From positions 1 through 64,000 of the forward strand of contig NW_027442233.1 in NCBI RefSeq assembly GCF_048569485.1: a DNA stretch of 64,000 nt, read 5' to 3'. Each line of letters opens with the position of its first letter. Position 1 is the stretch's first letter. Both the position numbers and the translations under genes were made by a program. Below the pieces are notes generated by a model. The model worked only from the letters and a program-made list of their open reading frames with translations, ran no database searches and had not been told where the DNA came from. The stretch is from Anomaloglossus baeobatrachus. Its lineage: Eukaryota > Chordata > Amphibia > Anura > Aromobatidae. Positions 43,789-54,419 of the stretch are shown here, one piece after another.

Positions 43789-45060
43789 CAGGGCCGGCTC
43801 CAGGTTATTGTGGGCCCCGGGCGGAAGAGTCCCAGTGGGCCCCATCCACACGCAGACACACACATACGTACACATACATATACATATTTAAAGACAAACT
43901 CACAAAAATACGTATAGAACTGACATCAATACAGTCATATACACTGACATACATAGATACACATCATACATGCATACAGACACACACAGCTCTGCTGCAT
44001 ACATACACACATAGCTCTGCTGCATACATACACACATAGCTCTGCTGCATACATACACACATAGCTCTGCTATATACATACACACATAGCTCTGCTATAT
44101 ACATACACACATAGCTCTGCTACATACATACACACATAGCTCTGCTACATACATACACAGCTCTGCTACATACATACACATAGCTCTGCTGCATACATAC
44201 ACATAGCTCTGCTGCATACATACACACATAGCTCTGCTGCATACATACACAGCTCTGCTGCATACATACACAGCTCTGCTGCATACATACACAGCTCTTC
44301 TGCATACATACACACATGGCTCTGCTGCATACATACACACATGGCTCTGCTGCATACATACACACATGGCTCTGCTGCATACATACACACATGGCTCTGC
44401 TGCATACATACACACATGGCTCTGCTGCATACATACACACATGGCTCTGCTGCATACATACACACATGGCTCTGCTGCATACATACACACATGGCTCTGC
44501 TGCATACATACACACATGGCTCTGCTCCATACATACACACATGGCTCTGCTCCATACATACACACATGGCTCTGCTACATACATACACACATAGCTCTGC
44601 TACATACATACACACATAGCTCTGCTACATACATACACACATAGCTCTGCTACATACATACACACAGCTGTGCTCACCAGGGCCCATAAATCGGGGAACG
44701 GGGAGGGCACATACCGCTCAGGTCACGGTGGAGAGGGGGCCCACACAGCGCCGGAGAGAAGAGCTGTGCTGGGGGTCGCTGGCTGGCACTGCAACTCTTT
44801 CATCTGTGGGACTGAACAGGCCGGTCGGTAGCTCCGCCCACAGATGAAGTTCAAACCAGGAAGTCTGCGCGCCTTAAAGGGACGGCGCTGCAGATTCCTG
44901 CCGAGGACTGCGGTCCCCGGAACTCGGCCCGGGGGCAGCAGAACTAAGGCGAGGGGGCCCCCGGCCAAGGGGCACCAGAACTGACGAGGCCGAGTGGGCC
45001 CCCCGGCTCTCCAGGGCCCCGGCATTTGCCCGGGTATGCCGCGTGCTGACGCCGGCCCTG
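43789..45060. mobile_element. hAT-type MITE with internal minisatellite, copy 2
   Basis: CAGGGCCGGC to GCCGGCCCTG with a perfect 8-bp duplication GTGCAGGG (43781-43788, 45061-45068) taken from the 47-bp satellite unit. Orientation is opposite to copy 1 (26050-27120). The internal 25-bp array is about twice as long as in copy 1. Confidence 0.88.
43983..44665. repeat. 25-bp minisatellite inside hAT MITE copy 2
   Basis: About 27 units of ACATACACACATGGCTCTGC plus TGCAT. Frames across it are open by repetition only. Confidence 0.9.
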
Positions 45061-45068
45061 GTGCAGGG

Positions 45069-47060
45069 TCTCTGTTATTTTGGGGTCATCATTATCATTA
45101 ACCCCTTCATTTCTCAGCTATTTTCACCTTTAACCAGTTCAGGACCAGTTTCCTGCTATTCCTGACCGGCTCATTTACATTCAGTTTAACCCCTTAAGAA
45201 TGGAGCCAGTTTTGTACTTCATGACTCAGCCATTTTTTGAAATTCTGACTAGTGTCACTTTGACAAGTTTCGAGAGGTAACGCCAAAAAGTGGACCCCAC
45301 GGTTTGTTCCCCACTTTCTCTTGAGCGCGGTGATACCCCACATGTGGTCAGAAACCTCTGTTTGGACAAATGGAAGGGCTCGGAATGAAAGGAGCAATAT
45401 TAGAATTGTGTTAAGCAAATTTTCCTGAAATTGATTGCGGGTCCCATGTAGCATTTGTAGGGCCCCTAAGATAACTAAACAGCAGAAACCCCCCACAAGT
45501 GACCCCATTCTGGATACTTGACCCCTCGAGGAACTTCTCTAGATGATTTGTGAGCACTTTTAATCCCCGGAGGCTTCACAGAATTTTATAACGTTGAGTC
45601 GTGAAAATAAAAAAAAATACATTTTAACCACAAAATTGTTACTTCATCCAGATAGCTTTTACAGTGTAACCTTGGTTAACGAGAACATTCCGTGCTGAGA
45701 GTGTGCTTGTTAACCAAGTTACTCATTCAGCAAAGCAAGATTTCCTATAGGAAATCATTGCAATGCAGACAATTCATCCCACAACTTGTTAAATGTCCCA
45801 TCCTGGTCACCTAGTGTGCCATTCCACACACTTACAAACACACACACACACACATATTATGCTCACCTTACCTTCCATTCCATCGCTGGCCTCCTGGATC
45901 TTGCAATTCGCAGGTACAGGCTGTGTATCGGGTAACCATCGCGACGAGGGAGGAACTTCCGCTGCCAGAGCGCTGATGTCAAAGGCAGGAGCCGCTTGCC
46001 TCTGTCTGGTCAGCGCGTTGCCTTTGAGTAGCGGCTGACAGCGGAAGTTCATCCCTCGTCGCGATGGTTACCCGATACACATCCTGTAGCGGCGAACTAC
46101 AAGAACCATGAGGCTGGTGATGCAACGGAAGGTAAGGTGAGCATAATATGTGTGTGTGCATGCGTGTTTTTGTGTGTTTGTTTGTGTTTGTGCGGACGGC
46201 AAGAGCGGGTTGGATGTACGGAACCGGAGGTGTGCGCTGTGAGTATTTTGCTTGTAAGGCAAAGCTTGCTTATAAACTGAGTTACAAATGTACAGCAAGC
46301 TTTGCTCATTAAGCAAAGTACTCGCTAACTGGGTTACTTGTTCAGCGAGGTTCCACTGTATTCACAAGGGTAACAGGAAAAATGCAGCATAAAATTTATT
46401 GTGCAATATTTCCTGAGTATGCAGATACCTCATATGTGATGGAAACATGGCAGGGCTCGGAAGGGAAGGAGCGCCATTTGACTGTAAAATTTGCTGAATC
46501 ATTAGAAAACTCCATGTCGCGTTTGAAGAGCCCTTGAGATACCTATACATTAGAGCTCCCCATATGTGACCCCATTCTAAAAACTAAACCCCTCAAGGAT
46601 TTTATCCAGGGGTATATTGAGCATTTTGAACCCACAGGTACTTCACAGAATTTGATAACCTTAGCTCATCATATTGAAAATTTTATTTTTTTTTTAACAA
46701 AAATGTTGCTTCAGCACCCAAATTTCTCACTTTTTCAAGAGGACACACCAAAAAGTGGACCCCCACAGTTTGTTATACAAATATTTAAGAGCTCAGTGAT
46801 ACCCCACATGTGGCCAGAAAATCTCTGTTTGGACAAACAGGAGGGCTCGGAAGAGAAGCAGCACTATGTGAATTTTGGAAAAGTTGAAATAAATTGCGGG
46901 CACCATGTTGCATTTGCAGGGCCCCCTAAGGTACCTATACAGCAGAAACCCCTACAAGTGACCCCATTTTGGACACTAGACCACTCAAGAATTTTATTCA
47001 GGGGTATAGTGAGCAGGTAGATCACAAAAATGTTGCTATAGTGCCAAATTTCTCACTTTT
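45069..47060. repeat. Tandemly arranged dispersed repeat (three partial copies)
   Basis: Three similar blocks at about 45225-45640, 46376-46705 and 46720-47020 share AAAAAGTGGACCCC, GATACCCCACATGTGG and AAGTGACCCCATT type motifs. It is a known style of amphibian repeat, but I cannot name the family. No coding region. Confidence 0.5.
45662..46358. mobile_element. Tigger/pogo-like MITE, large fold-back
   Basis: Ends CAGTGTAACCTTGGTTAACG and CGAGGTTCCACTG, with TA on both sides, resemble pogo/Tigger termini. The interior is nearly a perfect palindrome: CACACATATTATGCTCACCT.. at 45845 returns as its complement near 46130, and CATCGCGACGAGGGA at 45938 returns at 46051. Confidence 0.7.
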
Positions 47061-47061
47061 A

Positions 47062-47687
47062 GGCTGTGTCCCCACGATTCGTTGAAATAAATAAAATAAA
47101 TCTTTATTTTTATTTAGCGCTAACATATTCCGCAGCACTTTACATACATCAGGAACACTGTCCCCATTGGGGCTCACAATCTAAATTCCCTATCTGTATG
47201 ACTTTGAAGTGTGGAAGGAAACCGGAGTACCCGGAGGAAACCCACGCAAACATGGGGAGAACATACAAACTCCTTACAGATGTTGTCAATGGTGGGATTC
47301 GAACCCAGGACCCCAGCGTTGCAAGACTGCAGTGCTAACCACTGAGCCACCTTGCCGCCCATACACTGCATCTAGGACGCAGTGTCAGCCATTCTGCGCA
47401 GATGCCAGTGTTGTGCACACGAGAATGCAGCTGTTCGTGCCCACAATCCGGGTTCAGGCCACTGCGGACTTTATTCTCCCTGCGAAGAACACTCTCATCT
47501 CCACAGCATAAATTGACATCCTGTGTCTCAGGAAGCCGCACCGCTGGTCAGTTTATGCTGCAGAGAAAAGAAGCACAGTGCTCAGGAGATTTCTAAACAT
47601 CCCGCTACTGCGCTTGTACTGCACATCATCGCAGTCAAAACACTCTGCGGCCAAACTGCTGCAAGTCCTGATCGTGGGCACATAGCC
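47062..47687. mobile_element. Harbinger-like MITE with a V-SINE inside
   Basis: Ends GGCTGTGTCCCCACGATTCG and CCTGATCGTGGGCACATAGCC are inverted, with TTA at the left and TAA at the right. The SINE at 47085-47360 is inserted close to its left end. Confidence 0.6.
47085..47360 (-). mobile_element. tRNA-derived V-SINE
   Basis: On the minus strand: an A-box-like GTGGCTCAGTGGTTAGCAC, a B box GGGTTCGAATCCC, the V-SINE core GTTTCCTCCGGGTACTCCGG, and an L2-type tail GCGGAATATGTTAGCGC with TAAATAAAAATAAA. Transcribed by RNA polymerase III when active, and mobilised by an L2-like LINE. Confidence 0.85.
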
Positions 47688-47689
47688 TA

Positions 47690-49035
47690 ATAAGCTGGGA
47701 TGGATGGATGGATGGCTAGATAAATAGATGTCAAACACATATATAATGTCCCATCCCCCTTCATGTTCTAAGCTGGCACTCTTTAGTAACTTTCATGTGG
47801 CACTAAATGGTGTTTATCCTTGTATTTAGCCCCCCCAAAAAAAAAAAAACAAAACAAACAGCTAGGGTAAAGCAGACAGCTGTAGCCTGCAGACAAGCGC
47901 TGGCAGCTTCATCTTGGCTGGTAATCCAAAATGGAGGTGTCTCCATGCTGTTTTTTTTAATTACTTATAAATAATTAAAAAAAAAAGTGGGGTCCCCCCA
48001 AATTGGATTACCAACCAAGGTAAAGTGGACAGCTGTGGTCTGGTATTCTCAGGGTGGAAAAACGCATGGTTATTTGGCCCTTTCCAGCCTAAAAATAGCA
48101 GGCCGCAGCCGCCCAGAAGTGGCGCATCCGTTAGATGCGCTAATCCTGACACTTCGCACGTCTCTTCCCGTTGCCCTGGTGTGGTGGCAAATGGGGTAAT
48201 AAATGGGGTTGTTGGGGTTAGGGTTAATGATGTCAATGGCGTCTTTTAGATACCCGACAGCACAAACCTAGTCAGTAGTAAAAAAAAAAAGATTCTCTCA
48301 CATTCCCTCCATCAATTTTTTGAAAAGAGAAAAAAATCTGGTCCACCGTAATCCATTTTGGAGGTCCCACGACGACTCTGGACCTTCCACAATATGGGGG
48401 CACACTCAGAGAACGTATCCCCCTTTTTCTGGAAGTGCAAACCCTCCATGTGAGGAGTGTGGTTGTAGAGATGCTGCACTCACACTCCTCGGGTCCACAG
48501 CACAGCAGTGTGAGCTGCAGTAAGCTCAGTGTCACTACTAGCAGGGAGTCGGCTGAGAGACGCTCTGCACATGTGGCCAGGATCTTCTGAGAAGGAAGAG
48601 GAGGGATCGTGGGAGATCGTCACTGCAGAAGGTAAGTGGAAACCGGGGACTGACAGGGGGTGACCTGGCAGAACCTGGGGAGAACTTTGATGTCGCATCT
48701 AACATGTCAGATGCAACAGAACTCAGAGGAGGATGAGCGCAGCGTGCACGTTGGCCATTTTAAATGAGCGGGTGGGACTGGAGGGGCACTTTGGCCACTC
48801 TGGAGAACCGAGGGAGGTGACTTATCTCCCTACTGACATGATTGACTATGCCAGGTGGAAGATAAATCATTTTTTTCGGCCTCAATCGTGATCTTCAGGG
48901 TTTGCGTTATCCCCGGTAGCTGAAACCATGGAGATTTTCCGATGCTGGGGGGCGGTGTACACGTTATTTCTTGCTGCCGTTTTAAAACTGCGGATCAGAA
49001 TAAGTACCTTTCTCTGCCGCCGTTTTAATCCGGAA
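47690..49035. other. Repeat-derived DNA, no gene seen
   Basis: 47820-48250 has two partial copies of a block around AAAGYRGACAGCTGTRG and GGTAATCC/GGATTACC, ending GGGTTAGGGTTAATGATGTC, a dispersed repeat. The remaining sequence has no supported feature. Confidence 0.4.
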
Positions 49036-49433
49036 GGCTATGTGTCCAGGGGAGAATGTTGCTGCGGATTTTTCTGCATCAAAATCCGCGGCTTTCCCGC
49101 AAAATCCGCACCTTTTCAAAGGTGCGGATTTGCCGTGGATTTACCGCAAAATTGCCGCGGATTTTGGTGCGGATTTTTTTTTTTTTTTCCCAATTCTAAA
49201 GCCAAAATCCGGATCAAAATCCGCAACAATAATTGACATGTTGCAGATTTTTCCGGATCAAAATCCGCACCAAATCCGCCGCGGAAAAATCCGCAGCATG
49301 GGCACAGCATTTCCAAAAAGCCATAGAAATGGCTGGGAAGTGCCGCTGCTGCAGATTTTCGGGAAATCCGCGGCTTTACCACGAGAAATCCGCGGCAAAA
49401 TCCGCGCATTTTCCGCAGCGTGGGCACATAGCC
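49036..49433. mobile_element. MITE rich in AAATCCGC repeats
   Basis: Ends GGCTATGTGTCCAGGGG and GCGTGGGCACATAGCC are inverted. The interior repeats AAATCCGC and its complement, as the 21866-22227 element repeats AAAACGCA. Flanking 3-bp duplication unclear. Confidence 0.6.
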
Positions 49434-49564
49434 TTAGGCTGTCAAAGGGGTTAAAGATCTGTGAAAATCTTATTCCTTGTTCGGACGTTCAACTAAATGT
49501 TGCATCTTTTCCTGTGATTTCCTCGGCTTCATTTTCTGTCGTCGTCTTTATTGTTTCTTTGCTT

Positions 49565-50325
49565 TCATGATCATGCTGAAGTCGGTTTCTTATTCAGCAA
49601 TTTTTTTTATTTTTTTTTTAACATTTTTTAGCAACAAAAATAAAACATGACAACAATATAATCCCCTGCAGTGCGGAGCCCGGATGTAAATACACTGAAA
49701 AGCACCAAAAATGATAAAACTGGCACAAAAATGGGCATCAAAGTGGCTCCGAAGAGCGTTATAGAAAGGGTTAAATGTCCTTGGGCCACTGATCTATATA
49801 GGTAAAACCATAATAATGTGAGAATAGACTGAAATCAGAGAACAATGGCGGCTTTCCCTTTGTGATTACAAATTAATGCCAGAAACCCATTTACATCAGC
49901 CGGAAGAGAACTTTACAGAACACCAGTTACTCATTCACATCTGTAAAATTGGCGATTTGCTCACTTTGCTGCCAGTTCTGATGCCCAGAACCCATTTGGG
50001 CCGGGCTGGAGTGACCTGAATCTGATGCGAGACATCACTATATAATGGTGGTGTGAGATCAGTGACCCAAGGTCATTTAACCCTTTCATAAACACCCTTC
50101 GGTGCCCACTTTGATGCCCATTTTTGTGCCAGTTTTATAGTTTTTGTAGCTGCTGATAAGTATATTCACATCCGGGCTCCTCGCTGTATTGTACTTTATT
50201 ATTGTGATTTTTTTACGTTTGTTGTTAAACCTGTAAAGAGAAAAAACAGAAAAAAATCCAAATAAGAAACAATCTTCAGCCCCGAATAAGAAACTGACCA
50301 ATAAGAAACCAACTTCAGCATCGAG
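49565..50325. repeat. Fold-back repeat
   Basis: AAAACTGGCACAAAAATGGG (49717) returns as its complement near 50115, and CTGAAGTCGGTTTCTTATTC (49575) returns near 50310. A MITE-like element of about 0.76 kb; its exact ends were not fixed. Confidence 0.55.
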
Positions 50326-50794
50326 TTGTTATTGCTGATGTCGAGCGATACTGGTGGGAAAATGAGGGAAATGTCTGTTATTACCACATATATACCCTGC
50401 CCCCCACAGTGACTGACAGCCGCTCAGCATTAGAGCCTGCTGTCAGTCAGTGCTAAGAGCACGTATACAACCACTGATCACTGTATACTCAGCAATGACT
50501 AAAACCTCATCGGGGCCATCCCTATGACTGAAAGCCGGACACTGTCATATTATATGTCTATGACCACATGTAAATATTTCTTAGCTATTTTGTAATACTT
50601 ATTATTTTGTATATATGGCTGATTTTTACCTGGTCTGGGCTAAAAACAGAGATTTGGATTCACAGTGGTATTTTCCTATTTTTCACATATTCCAATGAGG
50701 GGGGGTCAGTTCCGTATTTAAGTATTTTTAATGTCCTTCTTAGCAGTGACCACATGACATCTGTGTGCGGGGAGGAGGCACAGAGAGCTCTTTC

Positions 50795-50900
50795 TACCTT
50801 GAAAATAAGACCTACCCGGAAAATAAGCCCTAGTAGGATTTTTGGGGCTTTTTTTGACTATACTGTAATTGAAATATAAACCCTACTCTAAAAATAAGCC
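50795..50900 (+). mobile_element. MITE fragment (GAAAATAAGACCTACCC type)
   Basis: Contains TTGAAAATAAGACCTACCCG and AAATAAGCCCTAGTAGGATT; same family as 27185-27300. Confidence 0.5.
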
Positions 50901-50903
50901 TTA

Positions 50904-52695
50904 AGCCTGCTTTACACGTTTCAATTAAACGTGCGATCGCATTTGCGATCGCACCCGCCCTCGTCGTTTGTGCGGTACGGGCAATTTGTTGCCCGTGTCG
51001 CACAATGCTGTAACCCCCGTCACACGTACTTACCTTCCATACGACCTCTCTGTAGGCGGCGAACATCCACTTCCTGAAGGGGGAGGGACGTTCAGCGTCA
51101 CAGCGACGTCACACAGCGGCCGTCAAATAGAAGCGGAGGGGCGGAGATGAGCAGGATGTAAACATCCCGCCCACCTCCTTCCTTCAGCATTGCCGACGGC
51201 CGCAGGTAAGCTGTCTTCATCGCTCCTAGGGTGTCACACAGAGCCATGTGTGCTGCCTCGGGAATATTGAACAACCGGACGTTCAAATTTTAGAAAATGA
51301 ACGACGTGTATGCAATCAACGTTTTTGCGTACAATCGCAGTGTCGCGGGCGGGGAGCAGGGTGTCAACACTGCGCTCACCCCACTGCTCGGGTCCGGCGG
51401 TTGCTGCTCTGTGGTCGCTCGAGCGGTGGGCCGGATCTCGGGGGTTCTCGACCGGCACTCCTCGCCCGTGAGTGAAAGGGGGATTTGTTGGTTGGTGGGG
51501 GATTGGATTAATGTCCGTGACGCCACCCACGGTTGTGGTGATTGAATAGACACCACCGCTGCTCTGTATGGGGATCCCGGGGAGCGATGACAGGGGGCAG
51601 CAAAGTTGTTGGTTCTCCCATCCGTGGGTAGGGGGTGGTCGTCCCGGGGCCCAGTGATGAGTTGGGGGATGAGGGATGACGGGACCGGTGCAGGGCTTGG
51701 TGGGGTGCAGGGACGCGGGGGCAGCGCTGTGCCTCATGGCACTGTGGTACTCACTCAGCCTGAGACAGTGACACAGTTCTCGGTAAAACACACGGCTGGA
51801 AAGACGGTTCCCACGGACGGCTGCTGTTGCTTTTCCCCAGTAGTTGACGGTGACTGTCCCTTTTCCTGCACCTAAGTCTATGTTGGTAGCGATGGGTTCC
51901 CACCGGTAACCCGCTCCCCGGCTTGGATATGTGCCGGAGGAGCCCCTCTTTGCCCGCAGGCGCTGGCCCTGAGAAACTGGTGCCCTGGCGGTGGCGGTGT
52001 CTCTCTCTAACGGTTGGACTGTTGCCTTCAATCGGGACTTGGTTGTTGGGAGACCCGGAGGTCCCCTTCACTGACGGATTTGGCAAATTCTCGGCGACTC
52101 CTAGCCTTGCTGGGATCCGAAAGGCCCCTGCCACTGGTGCTGGCTTCTCTTCGTATACCGCTCCGGTTCCGCCGGGCCACCACCCGACCGCGGTCCTTTC
52201 GGCAACCTCCAAGTAGCCTCTCCTGCAGACGGTCACCGCCGTCTGCTGACCTTGCTGTTCTCAGTCCGGGGCACACACCCGGACCAACTTCAGGCTTTCT
52301 CAACTGTCCCTTTCTCTTCCACCTTTACTCCTCTCTCTTGCTCCTCTACCACTTCACTCTTCACTCTTACTCTCCCTAAACTGATCTGCTGGTTTTCCCG
52401 CCTCCAGGACTGTGAACTCCTCGGTGGGTGGAGCCAACCGCCTGGCCCACCCCCTGGTGTGGACATCAGCCCCTGGAGGAAGGCAACAAGGATTTCTGTG
52501 TAGCTTTGGTGTACCTATCTGGGGTGTAGGGTGTGATGGTGTCATGACCTGTGAGCCCTGGCTTGCCCAGGGCGTCACAGCAGTCGCACGTAGGTGTCAC
52601 ACGCAACTACAACACTAACGATGCCGGATGTGCGTCACTTACGACGTGACCCCGCCGACACATCGTTAGATATATTGTAGCGTGTACAGCCCGCT
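50904..52695. mobile_element. Harbinger-type MITE, copy C, carrying a solo LTR
   Basis: Ends AGCCTGCTTTACACG and CGTGTACAGCCCGCT, flanked by TTA (50901-50903 and 52696-52698). Without the 1239-bp LTR inside and its 4-bp duplication it is about 550 bp, the same length as copies A and B. Confidence 0.75.
51341..52579 (-). mobile_element. Solo LTR inside MITE copy C
   Basis: TGTCGCGGGC to GGGCGTCACA, 1239 bp, with a 4-bp duplication GCAG (51337-51340 and 52580-52583). Most similar to the solo LTR at 37558-38699. Frames on both strands are LTR artefacts. Confidence 0.78.
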
Positions 52696-52698
52696 TTA

Positions 52699-53105
52699 GT
52701 AGCGTTTCCATAGGGAAGTGTCCAAGCCTCTAAAAAAGTTAAAGAATACAGCAGGACTCTTCATCAAAGAAAGCAGACATCCCCAAAAGAAAGCAGACCG
52801 ACCACCCAAAAACAAAAATCGAACTTACCAGACCCCAAACAATTACAGATGGCAAGTACCGATGGTGGATGGGCTCTCACACAGAGATCTGTGTCGCTGT
52901 CGGGTCCCTCACCGTTCCAGCTGTATTGCACCGCAGAGCTGTGTATACAGTGACAGAGAAGGCAGAGGCAGTAATAAACCGTCTGTGCCTTATGTAGAGA
53001 TGGACGGATTTCCTCTCCTGTGCAACATGTTTGCGTATAGATGCTCTGCTATGTAATGACATTGTAGAACATCACTGCAGAGTAGGAGTCAGATGATCCC
53101 CATGT
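52699..53105. other. No gene supported
   Basis: About 400 bp. The minus strand near 52985 reads ACGGTTTATTACTGCC, faintly like the end of an immunoglobulin V segment, but no framework or recombination signal supports it. Confidence 0.3.
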
Positions 53106-53930
53106 TTAACCCCTTCACCCCCGGCCGATTTTTCGGGGGTTTTTATTGTTTTTTTCGCTCCCCCTGAGAGACGTAACTTTTTTTATTTTTCAGTCAATTT
53201 TGCCATGTGGGGCTTGATTTTTTTTGCGGAACAAGTTTTACTCCTGAAACCATGAGTTTTACCATATAATTTACTGGGACACAGCAAAAAAATTCCAAAT
53301 GCAGAAAAATTACAAAAAAAGTGTGATTGCACGATTGTTTTTGAGATATTTTATTCTCTGTGTGTTCACTACATAGAAAATCTGATGTGTCGCTGTGATG
53401 CCTGATGTCGGTACAAGGTCGTAGACATCAAACATGGATAGATTTACTTTTATCTAAGGGGTTAAAAAAATCAGAAGTTTCTCTAAAAAAACTGGCGCAC
53501 ATTTTGCGCCATTTTCTACAACCCATAGCATTCTCATGATCTATCGCCCAGTGACGGCTTATTTTTTGTGTCTCAAGCAGAAGTTTTTAATGGTACTGTT
53601 TTTTGCGCAGATACTACAGTTTGATCGCCTGTTATCGCATTTTGCAAAATTTACGGCGACCAAAATATGTAATTTTAGCATTTGGCATTCTTTTGGCACT
53701 ATGTTGTTTATTAATTAGGTTAATTGATTTTATATTTTGTTAGATCAGGCATTTCTGAACGCGGCAATACCAAATGTGTGTATATTTTTAATTTTTTTAA
53801 CCGTTTAATTGTCAATGGGGTGAAAGGAGCGTGATTTCAACTTATAGGTTTCGTTTTTTTTTAATTTTTGAAAACTTTTTTTTAACTTTTTTTTTTTTAT
53901 TTTACTAGTTGCCCTAGGGGGCTATAAGGA
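53106..53930 (+). mobile_element. TTAACCCCTTCACCCCC dispersed repeat
   Basis: Starts TTAACCCCTTCACCCCCGGC, continues with GCCATGTGGGGCTTGATTTT and similar T-rich blocks. A shorter relative is at 61438-61680. TTAA-type DNA element, right end not fixed. Confidence 0.45.
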
Positions 53931-54419
53931 TCAGCAGTCTGCTTATTTATTTCTCCCGATCAGAGCAGCACCGGTCAGATTGGGAAAAATACTCATCTCC
54001 TGTATCCTGCAGTACTTGGCTGCTTGTTACAGGACCTAAGTCATGTGAGCTACAGAAGTCGTCATTAGAGATGAGCGAACCGGTCGCGGTTCGGCTCGAG
54101 GTCGGTTCGCCGAACGGAGGTCCCGTTCGAGTTCGGTTCGTCGAACGTTCGACGACCCGAATTCGAACCGCATAGGAAACTATGGCAGGCATTCACAAAC
54201 ACATGAAAACACCTAGAAAACACCCTCAAAGGTGTCCAAAAGGTGACAAACAACTCACAACACAACACAAACACATGGGAAAGTGACAAGGACATATACT
54301 CATGCGAAAACAAAAGAGCTGGACAAGGAAAAAGAGGAGGAGACACAGATATATGAGTATATGCAAGCAAACATCGATGCCATTACTGTGCAACTTGAGC
54401 CCTGGTCATTTTAGGCTTC

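Noticed and set aside
44095-44644. Cys/Val-rich frames ([13 protein letters not shown] type)
   Set aside because: Arise from the 25-bp minisatellite inside the hAT MITE.
26050-45060. Treating the two CAGGGCCGGC elements as part of the inverted duplication
   Set aside because: Their 8-bp target duplications differ and they sit at different places relative to the satellites, so they are independent insertions.
47280-47360. tRNA gene
   Set aside because: A and B boxes are present but the sequence continues into a V-SINE core and LINE tail.
51234-52236. 265-aa and smaller frames over the solo LTR
   Set aside because: GC-rich LTR sequence open by chance; similar frames in the other LTR copies do not share a protein.
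52850-53062. Immunoglobulin or T-cell receptor V-segment remnant
   Set aside because: Only a VYYC-like stretch on the minus strand; no framework residues, exon structure or recombination signal.
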